Assembly: GCF_041434935.1 (NCBI RefSeq) | Contig: NZ_CP107964.1 | Location: 6,245,001-6,309,000 of the forward strand | DNA length: 64,000 bases | Source: Kitasatospora sp. NBC_00374 | GTDB lineage: Bacteria; Actinomycetota; Actinomycetes; Streptomycetales; Streptomycetaceae | Reading direction: 5' to 3' | Part shown: positions 32,716 to 41,734 of the stretch, in pieces | Layout of the letters: the number at the start of each line of letters is the position of its first letter | Position numbering within the stretch: position 1 is the stretch's first letter | Program-made: the position numbers and the translations under genes | Notes under the pieces: generated by a model | Databases searched by the model: none | Told to the model about the DNA's origin: nothing | The model's input: the letters and a program-made list of their open reading frames with translations, nothing else

Positions 32716-33660
32716 TCACTGATCGCGCAGCACGGCGTCGGCCTTGGCGAGTTCCTCGGTCTTCGCCGCGAGCGCCGCCGTGAAATCGGCTTGTTGCCGT
32801 GCGATCAATTCCTTCTGCAAGGAAGCCTCGACCGCGAACCAGGTGTCGATCAGACCCACTTGCTGCTTGCAGGTCACGTCAGCCGTCGCCACCTGGAGCT
32901 CCAGCGGCGTGGGTGAGTCTCCCAGGAATCGGTGGTCGCTGATGGCATCCATCGGATTGGGGTAGGAGTAGCCCTTGTTCTTCATGCAGCCGGACCACGC
33001 CTCGAATGCCTGCGTGACCTGCGCCGCCGACATACTGGCCTTGAAGGTCTGGTAGTTGGCCTGCTGGGCCGCGCTGCTCGGGCCCAGTTCCCCCGAACCG
33101 GCCAGGCCCCGCTTCGCCTCCTCGTAACAGCCGCCGGGTGGTACCGGTACGCCGTTGACCTCGAGCTTCGTGTCGTCCGCACCGGTCTTCCCCGGGAGGT
33201 GTCCGGTGAGCACCTGCTGCTGCTCGGCGGAGAACTGCGTCGGGTCGACCGGGTGGGTGCGCGGGTCGCGGTCGCCGAGGTGGTAGCCGTTGGCCGCCAC
33301 CTCGGCCAGGTCCGTCACGCCGTACCGGCGGTCCATGAACGTGCGCGGTCCGGTCGACGGGCCGGCGGGGCTGATGGCGTAGTCGAGACCGAACCGCTGC
33401 AGGCACGCCTTGCGCAGCACGGCTCCCGCCCTGGCCAGCTTCTCTGTCTCCGCCTCGGAGAAGAGATACGTCTCGATAGGAAGATGCGGATCAGCACTCG
33501 CCGGGAGCGCGGACGGAGACTGCGTGGTCGGCACCGCCTCGGTGGCTGGCTCCCCGGATGGCGAACAACCCGCCAGGGCAAGGCACATGAGCGCGGCCAG
33601 GCCGGCCAGCCGTACTCCCGCACTGCTGCCGGTCGATCGCTGATGCACGGCGGAACTCAT
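32716..33660 (-). CDS. Lipoprotein, paralogue of the one at 30586-31512
   Basis: 314 residues from ATG 33660 (no strong ribosome-binding site visible). Lipobox ALAGC (Cys near residue 31). Shared landmarks with the paralogue: LRKACLQRFGLDYAI, RRYGVTD, GYHLGDRDPR, PPGGCYEEAKRGL, FEAWSGCMKNKGYSYPNPMD and DVTCKQQVGLIDTW. The C-terminus is a charged helix. Unknown function. It is the first gene of a lipoprotein/I36/I36/lipoprotein set in transcription order, which suggests a functional pairing of each surface lipoprotein with an exported I36 protein. Confidence 0.8.
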   Translation of the reverse strand: MSSAVHQRSTGSSAGVRLAGLAALMCLALAGCSPSGEPATEAVPTTQSPSALPASADPHLPIETYLFSEAETEKLARAGAVLRKACLQRFGLDYAISPAGPSTGPRTFMDRRYGVTDLAEVAANGYHLGDRDPRTHPVDPTQFSAEQQQVLTGHLPGKTGADDTKLEVNGVPVPPGGCYEEAKRGLAGSGELGPSSAAQQANYQTFKASMSAAQVTQAFEAWSGCMKNKGYSYPNPMDAISDHRFLGDSPTPLELQVATADVTCKQQVGLIDTWFAVEASLQKELIARQQADFTAALAAKTEELAKADAVLRDQ

Positions 33661-33952
33661 ACGCCGACGGCCCCGATCGCGGTCACCGTTGCACTCATGG
33701 CCAGGTGCTTGCACATCTTCCGCATCTCGTCCTGCGTCCTCTTCCGGTCCGTTGGCAGTGGGCCGCCGGGTGAGCCCTCGCCCTGGACGCCATCGTGGTG
33801 CGCGGAGGTATCGCGGTGGTCTCATCCCCGTAATACCCGGCGGCGCCGGCCGGGAGCCTCGGCGCCCGGGTCAGTTCTGCCGGGCGAGCCGGATCAGCGC
33901 GTTGCCGCTGCTGCCTGAACTTTCGTCCAGTCAGCGGGGCTCCGACATCGCT

Positions 33953-33978
33953 GTCGGGACGACAGGATCTGAACCTGC
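33953..33978 (-). other. tRNA-Pro 3'-end scrap (T arm and acceptor), second att relic
   Basis: The minus strand reads GCAGGTTCAGATCCTGTC then GTCCCGAC, 25 of 26 bases identical to the end of the tRNA-Pro(GGG) relic at 10681-10706 but in the opposite orientation. No anticodon arm is attached. It lies 690 bp from an integrase remnant. The flanks 33661-33952 and 33979-34252 show no gene. Confidence 0.6.
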
Positions 33979-34252
33979 ACGGCACATTCCGAAGCCGAGC
34001 ACCTCTGCCCGAGTTGGCGGGCAGCAGCCCTATGGTGTCGACGGATAGTCAATTCCCCACCCTGAATGCCATGTAAGGGGCCAGGGGACGGCGTTGCTGC
34101 ATGGGGACGGTGGCCGCGCGTCGAGATTCCCATGACGCCAGAGGTCGCCGGCCGCCCGATTGCCAGGCCGCCGTTCAGGCTGGTCAGGGCTGTGCGCCGC
34201 AGACATCCCCGACCGCGCGACGTTCAGCGTTTGACCGGGGGGCGAGTCGGGC

Positions 34253-34664
34253 GTGCGATGGAAGGTGGGCGGGGAGGGCGCAAGCTGCCGGTTCCGTGGC
34301 GGACCGGGACGGCTGAAGGCGGAATCCGTCGGGCTGCTCTCCGGTCAGGCCGGCTACCGGGGGTTCGGCATCTTCTCGGACCGGCGGCTCGGGAAGATCC
34401 TGCTGGGTTCGTGGTGGGAGAGCGCGCAGAGCGAGCGGGACAGCTACACGGCGCTGCACGACCAGCGCCAGGAGCTGCTGACCGTATTCGGCGGCACGGT
34501 CAGCGTGGCCGGCTGGGAGGCCGCGGTGTCCCGCCGGGGCGACGCGCAGCCGGGGGCGGGGTTCCGGCTGGTGCGCCTCGGGTTCGACCCGGCGGCGGTC
34601 GACCGGCTGGTGGAGGCGTTCGAGACGACTGCGCTCCCCGGTCTGGAGTCACTGGACGGATCCT
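34253..34664 (+). pseudogene. Antibiotic-biosynthesis-monooxygenase-like (ABM) fragment
   Basis: The plus frame reads AGYRGFGIFSDRRLGKILLG, SWWESAQSERDSY and later GFRLVRLGFDPAAVDRLVEA, the dimeric ferredoxin-like ABM fold. The N-terminal strand is missing or frameshifted, and the C-terminus runs directly into integrase DNA at ~34665 (the frame then stops at 34684). Probably truncated by the element. Confidence 0.5.
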
Positions 34665-35030
34665 GTTCGACGTATGCGCGGTAGCGGGCCATGGTGGTGG
34701 GCTTGAGGCGGAGTTCTTGCTCGTCCAGCCGGTCCCGGAGGTATTCGGCGGTGCGCTGCCTGGGGTCGTGATGACGCACGGGGCCAGGACCTGGTTGAAG
34801 CGCCGCAGCGCGGTGCGGGCGTCGAGTTCGTCGGGGAAGCCGGCGCGGCGGTTGGTGCGGCGGTGGCCGCCGGGGGACGGGGCGTCGACGGCGAACGCCC
34901 AGGTGCCGTGGTGCGGGTCGGCGGCGAGGCGGGGGCAGGTGGTGCCGAGCTGTCGGCGGTGGTCGTCGCGGCAGCCGCAGCGTCGGTAGACGCGTCCTCG
35001 GTATTTGCCCGGGTTCGGTGAGCAGCGCAC
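34665..35030 (-). pseudogene. Tyrosine integrase, N-terminal remnant
   Basis: From a GTG at 35030 the minus strand reads SPNPGKYRGRVYRRCGCRDD and HGTWAFAVDAPSPGG. After a frameshift near 34800 it reads AEYLRDRLDEQELRLKPTTM and ARYRAYVEQD. This is the arm-binding and SAM-like N-terminal domain of streptomycete tRNA-integrating recombinases. The catalytic C-terminal domain (R-H-R-Y) is absent. Confidence 0.75.
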
Positions 35031-35695
35031 GGTGTCGCCTCGAAGGGTCGAGCGCGCGGAGTGTTCCTCCTCCCGGTGTGCGCCCGCCTGGCGACCTCTG
35101 TGCGACCACCAGTTCACGATAATGCTGGCTGACCTGGGGTTCTCCCTTGGCCGGTGGCAAAGGGAGACCGGTCGGCGGAGTGTCCCGTTCGTGGGGCCCC
35201 GCAGCTCAGATGAGGCGGTCGCGCGTGGATACCGGTGATCTGCGACAGCGTCCGACGGGACCTGATCGTCAAGGCCGTAGAGGCTCGCATCGGTGCCGTT
35301 CGGGTGGTTCTGCGTGTCGAGCGGTGACTCTGGGCGCCGTTGCAACTGCCGACAGGGACTGGCAGGAACGGGACCGGGAACGTCCCAGGGGCCTGGCGTC
35401 CCGTCGGCGCCGACAGAAGCGTTCGTGCACTACGCGTCTGGTGCGTCGGCCGGACCGGAGGTGCCCCACTGCCCGGTTCGAGCGCGGTACCGCCGGCGCG
35501 GCGGTGCACTGCGGCAGCGAGCGGCAGGCCGGACAGGGTGCACGGCAGGCGCAGGCACGGACCCCGAAGTACATAGAGTGCGGCGAGGGAGGAATCCGGG
35601 TCAGGCGTCCTGGCCGACCTTCGGACCCCTCGGCCCATCTCTTGGCGCGGGCAAGCTCTTGGCGCCGATCATCCAGTCCAATTGGGAGTTCACAC
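35031..35695. other. ~665 bp leader region without a gene
   Basis: Between the integrase remnant and the decarboxylase. Open frames exist but have no family features or consistent codon bias. It must contain the promoter of the decarboxylase-GNAT operon. Confidence 0.5.
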
Positions 35696-37033
35696 GTGAG
35701 GCCTCAGGCCCCCGACACGCGTCAGATCGCCGAATCGCGCCGGACGGCCGACTGCGGCAGAACCGGTCACCGCACCCTGACCGCGTCGGCCACCGTGCAC
35801 CCTTCCGCCGAGCTCCTCCCCGGTCAGTACTGCCACCCGGGCCGGCAGGACCACTCCGCCCTGCGTGCCGCGCTCGTCGCCGCCACGGAGGACGCCATCA
35901 TCTACGACCTGGACGGCATCGGGCGCCAGTACACCGCCCTGTGCGCCGAACTGCCCGGCGTCTCGGTCCGGTTCGCGATGAAGGCCTGCCCGGTGGACGA
36001 GGTGCTCGACCACCTCGCCAGGCTCGGGTCCGGCTTCGACGCAGCCAGCCCGCAGGAGATCGCCCAGGCGCTGTGCACCGGGGCGGCCCCCGAACTGATC
36101 CACTACGGCAACACCGTCAAGTCCGACCGCAACATCGCCGAGGCCTACCGGCTGGGTGTGCGTGACTTCGCCACCGACAGCCCGGAGGACGTCGCCGCGA
36201 TCGCCGAACACGCCCCCGGCTCACGGGTGTTCTGCCGGGTCGCGACCACCGGCGACGGCGCGCTGTGGGGTTTGAGCCGTAAGTTCGGCTGCTCGCCCGA
36301 GGACGCCCTGCGGGTGCTCGACGCCGCCCGGGCCGCCGGACTGGTGCCCTCCGGTCTGTCGGTGCACGTCGGTTCCCAGCAGATGACGGCCGAAGCCTGG
36401 GGTGAGGCGATCGAGACGCTGGCCAGCTTGCTGGAGGCGCTCAACCGGCACGGCATCGTTCCGGACCGGATCAACCTCGGTGGGGGACTGCCCGCCCTCG
36501 GCGTCCTCGACCGGCACGGCCGACCGCTGGAACCGCCGCTGGACAAGATGTTCGCGGTGATTCGCGAAGGCGTGGAACGGCTGCGCGCCGTCAACGCCGC
36601 CCCGCTGGACTTCCTGCTGGAGCCCGGCCGCCACCTGGTCGCCGACCACGGCGCGATCCGTGCCCACGTCGCCCGGCTCACCTCACGCCACCGGCTCGAC
36701 GGCACCCGTGAGGACTGGCTCTATCTCAGCTGCGGAAAGTTCAACGGCCTGTACGAAATGGACCAGTTGCAGTACCGGCTGGAGTTCCCGACTCATCCCG
36801 GTGGGCAGCTGGTCAACGCCGTGGTGGCCGGTCCGACCTGTGACAGCGACGACGCCTACGCCCAGGAGGACGGCTTCGTGCGGGTCCCGCGGACGCTCGC
36901 CTCCGGCGACCCGGTCTGGGTCCACTCCTGCGGTGCGTACGCCGCCGCGTACGCCACCCAGGGGTTCAACGGCTTCCGGCCGTTGCCGTACACCTGCGTA
37001 GGCGGTTCGGCCCCGGACGGAGGCGCCGCATGA
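35696..37033 (+). CDS. Fold-type III PLP-dependent amino-acid decarboxylase
   Basis: 445 residues from a GTG with GGGAG nine bases upstream. Landmarks of the ornithine/diaminopimelate decarboxylase fold: the PLP-lysine K96 in VRFAMKACP, GFDAASPQEI, YGNTVKSDRN, the SVHVGSQQM barrel strand, GGGLPAL (phosphate-binding glycines), EPGRHLVADHG, and the C-terminal VHSCGAYAAAYAT with the dimer-shared Cys. The closest types are ODC-like enzymes and the decarboxylase half of microcin C MccE. The stop overlaps the GNAT start by four bases (ATGA), so the products work together. A plausible role is making a diamine or decarboxylated amino-acid unit for the cluster. Confidence 0.88.
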   Translation: MRPQAPDTRQIAESRRTADCGRTGHRTLTASATVHPSAELLPGQYCHPGRQDHSALRAALVAATEDAIIYDLDGIGRQYTALCAELPGVSVRFAMKACPVDEVLDHLARLGSGFDAASPQEIAQALCTGAAPELIHYGNTVKSDRNIAEAYRLGVRDFATDSPEDVAAIAEHAPGSRVFCRVATTGDGALWGLSRKFGCSPEDALRVLDAARAAGLVPSGLSVHVGSQQMTAEAWGEAIETLASLLEALNRHGIVPDRINLGGGLPALGVLDRHGRPLEPPLDKMFAVIREGVERLRAVNAAPLDFLLEPGRHLVADHGAIRAHVARLTSRHRLDGTREDWLYLSCGKFNGLYEMDQLQYRLEFPTHPGGQLVNAVVAGPTCDSDDAYAQEDGFVRVPRTLASGDPVWVHSCGAYAAAYATQGFNGFRPLPYTCVGGSAPDGGAA

Positions 37034-37644
37034 GCGACACCCGGATTCGGCTGCTTCGGGAAGAGGACTGGGACGAGGTGGTCGCACTGGAGGAACGCGC
37101 CTACGCGGCGAGCGGCCTGTCCGAGGGGGAGGAAGCACTGCGCTCCCGGCACCGCGCCTCGCCCTCGACCTGCTTCGTGCTGGAGCACGCGGGCGGCTTC
37201 GCCGGCTACCTGCTCGCACTGCCGTACCCGCTCTTCCGCTGCCCGGACCTGAGCCTGGCCGAGGGCGGCACGGTGAGGGAGAACCGCAAGGGGAGCAACC
37301 TGCACCTCCACGACCTGGTGATCGCCGAGCGAGCACGTGGCCGGGGCCTGGCCCGCCGGATGCAGCGGCACCTGGAGGAGACCGGGTGGTCGGCCCGCTA
37401 CCGGACGCTCTCCCTGGTCGCCGTGCACGGCTCGCAGAGGATGTGGACGCTGCTGGGCTACCGCACCCGGCCGGAGATCGGGCTGCCCGCGAGCTACGGT
37501 GCCGAGGCGGTCTACATGGCGAAGCCGTTGGAGCGGGCTGTCACCGGTCCGGCTCCCGGCTGTCCGGCGCAGGTCGCGGACGCGAAGGGTGCGCCGCGGG
37601 CAACCGGGTGCGCCGGGCTGCCTGTCGGGCCGACCCGGAATTGA
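37030..37644 (+). CDS. GNAT-family N-acetyltransferase
   Basis: 204 residues. The ATG overlaps the decarboxylase stop. Core motif A is in LHDLVIAERARGRGLARRMQ (the RGRGLA acetyl-CoA pyrophosphate loop), followed by LVAVHGSQRMWTLLGY. An acidic N-terminus and ~40 disordered C-terminal residues lie outside the fold. It is coupled to a PLP decarboxylase, so it may acetylate the resulting amine or act in self-protection. It converges with the glutamine-synthetase-like gene. Confidence 0.87.
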   Translation: MSDTRIRLLREEDWDEVVALEERAYAASGLSEGEEALRSRHRASPSTCFVLEHAGGFAGYLLALPYPLFRCPDLSLAEGGTVRENRKGSNLHLHDLVIAERARGRGLARRMQRHLEETGWSARYRTLSLVAVHGSQRMWTLLGYRTRPEIGLPASYGAEAVYMAKPLERAVTGPAPGCPAQVADAKGAPRATGCAGLPVGPTRN

Positions 37645-37805
37645 GCGTGCGGCCGGTCGACCGAGGACTGGCCGGCCGGCTCGTTCCCGGAGGGAAGCCC
37701 GGACCGGGTGCTGCGCCGCCGACCCGCGGCTCCCCGTAGGCGCCCACCCTCGGAGCGTCTTGGGCCTTCCGGGGCCGGGCCCGTTGAACTCTGTCCATTC
37801 TTCTG

Positions 37806-39155
37806 TCAGTACCGCCAGCGGACGGCCTCGATGACGTCCTCGTCCGTGTGCGTGGCGAACAGCTCCGCCTCCGCCCGCCGTACGGCCAGCACGTTCTCGT
37901 ACAGCTCGGGGCCGAGTGCCTGCCGCAGCAGTGCGGACTTCTCGTACGCGTCGGTCGCCTCCGACAGGCTCGCCGGGAGGCGCTCGGCGCTGCCGAGGGC
38001 GGCGGGGTCGCTCCGGGTCTCGGGCGGGAGGGGCAGGCCGGCGTCGAGTCCGGCAAGTCCGGCGGCCAGCACGCCGCCGATCGTCAGGTACGGGTTGGCG
38101 GCGGCGTCGAAGCACTTGAACTCGGCGTTGGCCTGCCTGGCGGTGGAGCCGGCGATCAGGCGCAGCGCCGCCTCGCGGTTCTCCAGGCCCCAGCAACGGT
38201 AGGCCCCGGCGAAGTGGGAGGGGACCAGGCGCAGGTAGGAGGCGACGCTGGGCGCGCCGAGGGCGAGCAGGGCGGGCAGTTCGGCCAGTGCGCCCGCGAG
38301 GAACTGCTCGGCTTCGGGGTGCAGCCCGTGGCGGCCGGGGCCGCCGTGCCCGAGGTTCCGGTCCTGTCGCCAGAGGCTGAGGTGCAGGTGGCCGCCGTTG
38401 CCGATCGCGCCCTCGGTGAAGACGGGCGCGTACGAGACCCGCAGGCTGTGCCGGGCGGAGACGGCTCGGATGGTGTGGCGCACCAGCATCGCGGTGTCGG
38501 CCGCCTCCACCGGCCCCTCGGCGGCGACCGAGACCTCGAACTGCCCGGCGGCGTACTCGGGGTGGATCTGGAGCACGGCCAGCCCCTGCTCGGTGAGGGC
38601 GCGCAGCACCTCCCGCAGGTAGTCGGAGTGCTCGATGAAGCGGGCCATCCCGTAAGCGGGTTCGACCGTCGCGGGGTTTCCGGCGGCGTCTGCCACCACC
38701 CACTCGATCTCGATCCCGGCCTGCACCGAGAGCCCGCGTCGCTCGACGGCCTCGGCGGTCCGGCGGGCGAAGCTGCGCTGGCAGCCGGGGTGCGGGGTGC
38801 CGTCCTGGGTGTGGCGGTCGGCCGGGGCCCAGGCCCAGCCGGGCTGGGCGGCGAGCACGGTGAGCCGGTCGAGGTCGGGGACGAGCCGCAGGTCGCCCAC
38901 CGGGCCGGTGCTCGAAGGTGTGGTGGTGAAGGAGTCGTCCACCAGGGAGAGGTCGAAACAGGGTACGGCGCCGACACCGTACTCGGCGGCGTGTTCGAGC
39001 TGGTTGAGCGGGACGGACTTCACCCGGGTGATCCCGGCGTTGTCGACCCAGCCGAACACCACCCCGTCGATTCCGTCGGCAGCGAGCTGGGCTTCGGCCG
39101 ACCGGGCCTGGGCAGCCCGTTCGGCCCGGGAGTGCGTGGTGGTCATGACGCCCAT
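37806..39155 (-). CDS. Glutamine-synthetase-like ligase (GS type III/gamma-glutamylamide type)
   Basis: 449 residues from ATG 39155 (ATG 39146 is equally possible; no strong ribosome-binding site). The N-terminal beta-grasp has FGWVDNAGITRVKSVP. The catalytic domain carries GIEIEWVV (metal Glu), IHPEYAAGQFEVSV, GNGGHLHLSLW (the His of the ATP/metal site), HFAGAYRCWGLENREAALRL and NAEFKCFDAAANPYL. Such non-housekeeping GS proteins ligate glutamate or a related acid to amines (gamma-glutamyl-polyamine, anilide or amide formation). In this cluster an amine made by the decarboxylase is an attractive substrate. A dead 3' copy lies at 12310-12455. Confidence 0.88.
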   Translation of the reverse strand: MGVMTTTHSRAERAAQARSAEAQLAADGIDGVVFGWVDNAGITRVKSVPLNQLEHAAEYGVGAVPCFDLSLVDDSFTTTPSSTGPVGDLRLVPDLDRLTVLAAQPGWAWAPADRHTQDGTPHPGCQRSFARRTAEAVERRGLSVQAGIEIEWVVADAAGNPATVEPAYGMARFIEHSDYLREVLRALTEQGLAVLQIHPEYAAGQFEVSVAAEGPVEAADTAMLVRHTIRAVSARHSLRVSYAPVFTEGAIGNGGHLHLSLWRQDRNLGHGGPGRHGLHPEAEQFLAGALAELPALLALGAPSVASYLRLVPSHFAGAYRCWGLENREAALRLIAGSTARQANAEFKCFDAAANPYLTIGGVLAAGLAGLDAGLPLPPETRSDPAALGSAERLPASLSEATDAYEKSALLRQALGPELYENVLAVRRAEAELFATHTDEDVIEAVRWRY

Positions 39156-39291
39156 GCTGGTGTCCGCGGCGGCGGGCGTGCCGAGAATCGGCCGGGGGTT
39201 CACTCGTTCGTGGGCGCCCGGAGCAGCGACGTGACACAGGACGCAGGCGCGGGAGACGCCGGGGGAGGGCCCTGTCGGTCCTGAGGATCGC

Positions 39292-40341
39292 TCAGGCGTG
39301 CCGGAGGCAGAGGGTTCCCCACTGGAAGCCCGCTCCGATTCCGGACAGCACGTAGGTGTCTCCCGGGAGCAGGGAGCCTGCGGAGGCGGCGGAGTGGAGC
39401 GCGGTGAACAGGCCTGCTGATCCGGTGTTGCCCAGCCGGTCGACGGTGACGGGCACGCGCTCGCGGGCAACGCCCAAGGCTGCCAGGGCTGCGGTGAGGA
39501 TGTTCAGGTTGGCCTGGTGCAGGAAGAAGTGTCGGACCTCGTCGATCGGCACGCCGGCGCGCTGGGTGGCGCTGGTGATGCTCTCGGGCAGGCGGGTGGT
39601 CGCGGCGTTCCAGACGGCGCGACCGTCCATGGACAGGTAGTGGTCTCCGGCGGCGACGGTGGCGGCGCTGGCGGGCAGCCGTGAGCCTCCGGCGGGGATC
39701 TGTACGCCGTAGGACAGTTGGGAGCCGAGGTCGTAGGAGAGCAGGCCCGCTCCGGGGGTGTCGGTGCGGGTGAGGACGACGGCCGCTGCGGCGTCCCCGA
39801 AGAAGACGGCGGTGGTGCGGTCGTTGGGATCGGTGATCCTGGAGGCGCAGTCGGCCGCGAGGAGCAGGACGGTGGTGATGGAGGGGTTCTGCAGGAGGTG
39901 GGCGGCGATCAGCGTGGCTTGGATGCCGGAGGCGCAGGCGGCCTGGGTGACGTCCAGGGACAGGGCGCGGTGGGCGCCGAGGGCGTCCTTGACGATCAGC
40001 GCGGTCGACACGAGTGGCTGGTCCCCGGTGTAGGTGGCGACGATGACCGCGTCCAGCCGGGCGGGCTCGATGCCGGCGGCCTCCAGGGCCGGGTGGGCGG
40101 CGGCGACGCACATGTCGGAGGTCGCCAGGTGCGGGGCCAGGCGGCGGCGTTCGCGGATACCGGTGCGACTGGTGATCCATTCGTCGCTGGTGTCCAGAGT
40201 ACGGGTGAGCTCCAGGTTGGTGACGACCGCCGGTGGCAGGTGCATCCCCGTCCCGGCGATGGAGAACGGCACGGACAGGCCGGCGCCGGTCTGATGGAAC
40301 AGGGTCTGGTCCAGGGCCACGGTCACGCTGCGGCGCTCCAC
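39292..40341 (-). CDS. KAS III-type beta-ketoacyl/acyltransferase (FabH-like)
   Basis: 349 residues, GTG start with an extra ~25-residue N-terminus before FSIAGTGMHLPP. The complete triad is present: Cys136 in VTQAACASG, His in FFLHQANLN, Asn in RLGNTGSAG. DTSDEWITSRTGI is the usual FabH N-terminal signature. In secondary-metabolite clusters such enzymes prime fatty or polyketide chains with unusual acyl-CoAs, or act as acyl or ester transferases. Here, with an NRPS whose first C domain could accept an acyl group, making or transferring the starter acid is plausible. Confidence 0.88.
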   Translation of the reverse strand: MERRSVTVALDQTLFHQTGAGLSVPFSIAGTGMHLPPAVVTNLELTRTLDTSDEWITSRTGIRERRRLAPHLATSDMCVAAAHPALEAAGIEPARLDAVIVATYTGDQPLVSTALIVKDALGAHRALSLDVTQAACASGIQATLIAAHLLQNPSITTVLLLAADCASRITDPNDRTTAVFFGDAAAAVVLTRTDTPGAGLLSYDLGSQLSYGVQIPAGGSRLPASAATVAAGDHYLSMDGRAVWNAATTRLPESITSATQRAGVPIDEVRHFFLHQANLNILTAALAALGVARERVPVTVDRLGNTGSAGLFTALHSAASAGSLLPGDTYVLSGIGAGFQWGTLCLRHA

Positions 40342-40651
40342 CCCGGTGCGATCGGCGCACCTCGACGAACTCCCATATTCCGTTCCTTTCGATATCGTCC
40401 GTGAATGGACTGGCGCTGCCGGGTCCGTTGAATTCCGACGCCGAATCGTCTCACGGAAAACGGGTGGGGAGATCGCTCTTTAATCCGTGAGCGTGAGGAA
40501 ACATTTGATTGCTTGACATCGCGGTGCCGGAATTCTCCGTCGTGCCATGGGACGGCACCTGCTGCGCGTCCACCGCGATCCGAGTGGGGGCGGATGGGCG
40601 GAGGGCGGATACTGGTGGCGACCGGATTTCGAATGTCTTTGCGGAGGGCCG

Positions 40652-41734
40652 ATGCGCCGGGACGGACGAGTCGCGGACTCCTTGCTCGCGCTGCTGAGCC
40701 GGGACTGGCTCGGTGTGCCGGTCGCGGTGCTGGTGGTGGGGGTGGGCGTCGGGCTGGTCGGGTCGCGGGCGGCCTGGGCGGTGGTGCTCGGCGGTCTGGC
40801 GATGGCCGTCGGAGCGCTGCTGGCGGCGGGCGCCGCGCGGCACTTGGTGCTGTTGGCTCGGAAGGCGCGGGCGAATCCGCCGCCGGGGCGGCTGGTGGAC
40901 GTGGGCGGCCACCGGATGCACGTCCTGGGCGAGGGGGAAGCGGGCGGCGGGCCGACGGTGGTCTGGATGCCCGGCGGGCATGCCCCCGGTGCGGAGTTCC
41001 GGGAGTTGCACACGGTGCTCGCCGGTAGCAGTCGGTCGGTGCTGGTCGACCGCCTGGGGACGGGCTGGAGCGATGTCGGGCCCTTCCCCCGGACGACGGC
41101 GGGTGAGGCGGAGGAACTGCTGGCAGCGCTGGAGGAAGCGGGGGAGCGGGCCCCCTTCGTGTTCGTCGGCCACTCCTTCGGCGGGCTGCTGGTCGCGAAC
41201 GCGGCGAGGCGGCGGTCGGACCTGGTGGCGGGGCTCGTACTGCTCGACCCGACGCCCCTGGAGGTCGTCGCCTTCGGGCCGCCCAACGGGCAGCTCGCGG
41301 CGATGCGCCGGGGCTTCCTGCTGACGGCGGTGCGGCAGCTGTTCGGTGCCCATCGCGGCTTGGCGGACCGGGTCGGGCAGGGCTGCGCGGCAGCCTCGGC
41401 CTTCGCCGAGCTGTCGCCGTCCGGGCTGGCGAGGGTCGGCTGGGAGACCGTGGTGTACGACGGGGACCTCGGGGACCTGCCGCTGGTGCTGGCGGTACCC
41501 CGTGACCTCACCGGCGGTGAGGCGGTGCTGGCCGCTGCCCGGGACGCCGCCGAGGCCGAGCGGATCAGCCGCTTCTACCTCCGGAGCAGGGTCCGGTACC
41601 TGGCCGCGTCGACGACGGCACGGCTGGTGTACACGCCGGAGGGGACGGGCCACGACTTCCCGCGCGAGGCGCCGGAGTTCGTGGTCGGTGTGGTCGAGGG
41701 CCTGCTGCGGGAGCTGCGGGCGGCCTGCCCCTGA
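40652..41734 (+). CDS. Membrane-anchored alpha/beta hydrolase
   Basis: 360 residues from ATG 40652 with GGAGG five bases upstream. Two N-terminal hydrophobic segments (~14-65; VPVAVLVVGVGVGLVGS and VVLGGLAMAVGALLAAG) precede an alpha/beta-hydrolase domain with the oxyanion GGHAPG, nucleophile elbow VGHSFGGLLV, and the C-terminal catalytic His in GTGHDFP. Divergent from the KAS III gene across ~310 bp (40342-40651) that must hold both promoters. It might process or export-couple the product; no closer assignment. Confidence 0.82.
   Translation: MRRDGRVADSLLALLSRDWLGVPVAVLVVGVGVGLVGSRAAWAVVLGGLAMAVGALLAAGAARHLVLLARKARANPPPGRLVDVGGHRMHVLGEGEAGGGPTVVWMPGGHAPGAEFRELHTVLAGSSRSVLVDRLGTGWSDVGPFPRTTAGEAEELLAALEEAGERAPFVFVGHSFGGLLVANAARRRSDLVAGLVLLDPTPLEVVAFGPPNGQLAAMRRGFLLTAVRQLFGAHRGLADRVGQGCAAASAFAELSPSGLARVGWETVVYDGDLGDLPLVLAVPRDLTGGEAVLAAARDAAEAERISRFYLRSRVRYLAASTTARLVYTPEGTGHDFPREAPEFVVGVVEGLLRELRAACP

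Noticed and set aside
35147..35695. N-terminal extension of the decarboxylase by ~180 residues in the same frame
   Set aside because: The extension is Arg-rich and non-native. The GTG at 35696 has a good ribosome-binding site and gives the family's normal length.
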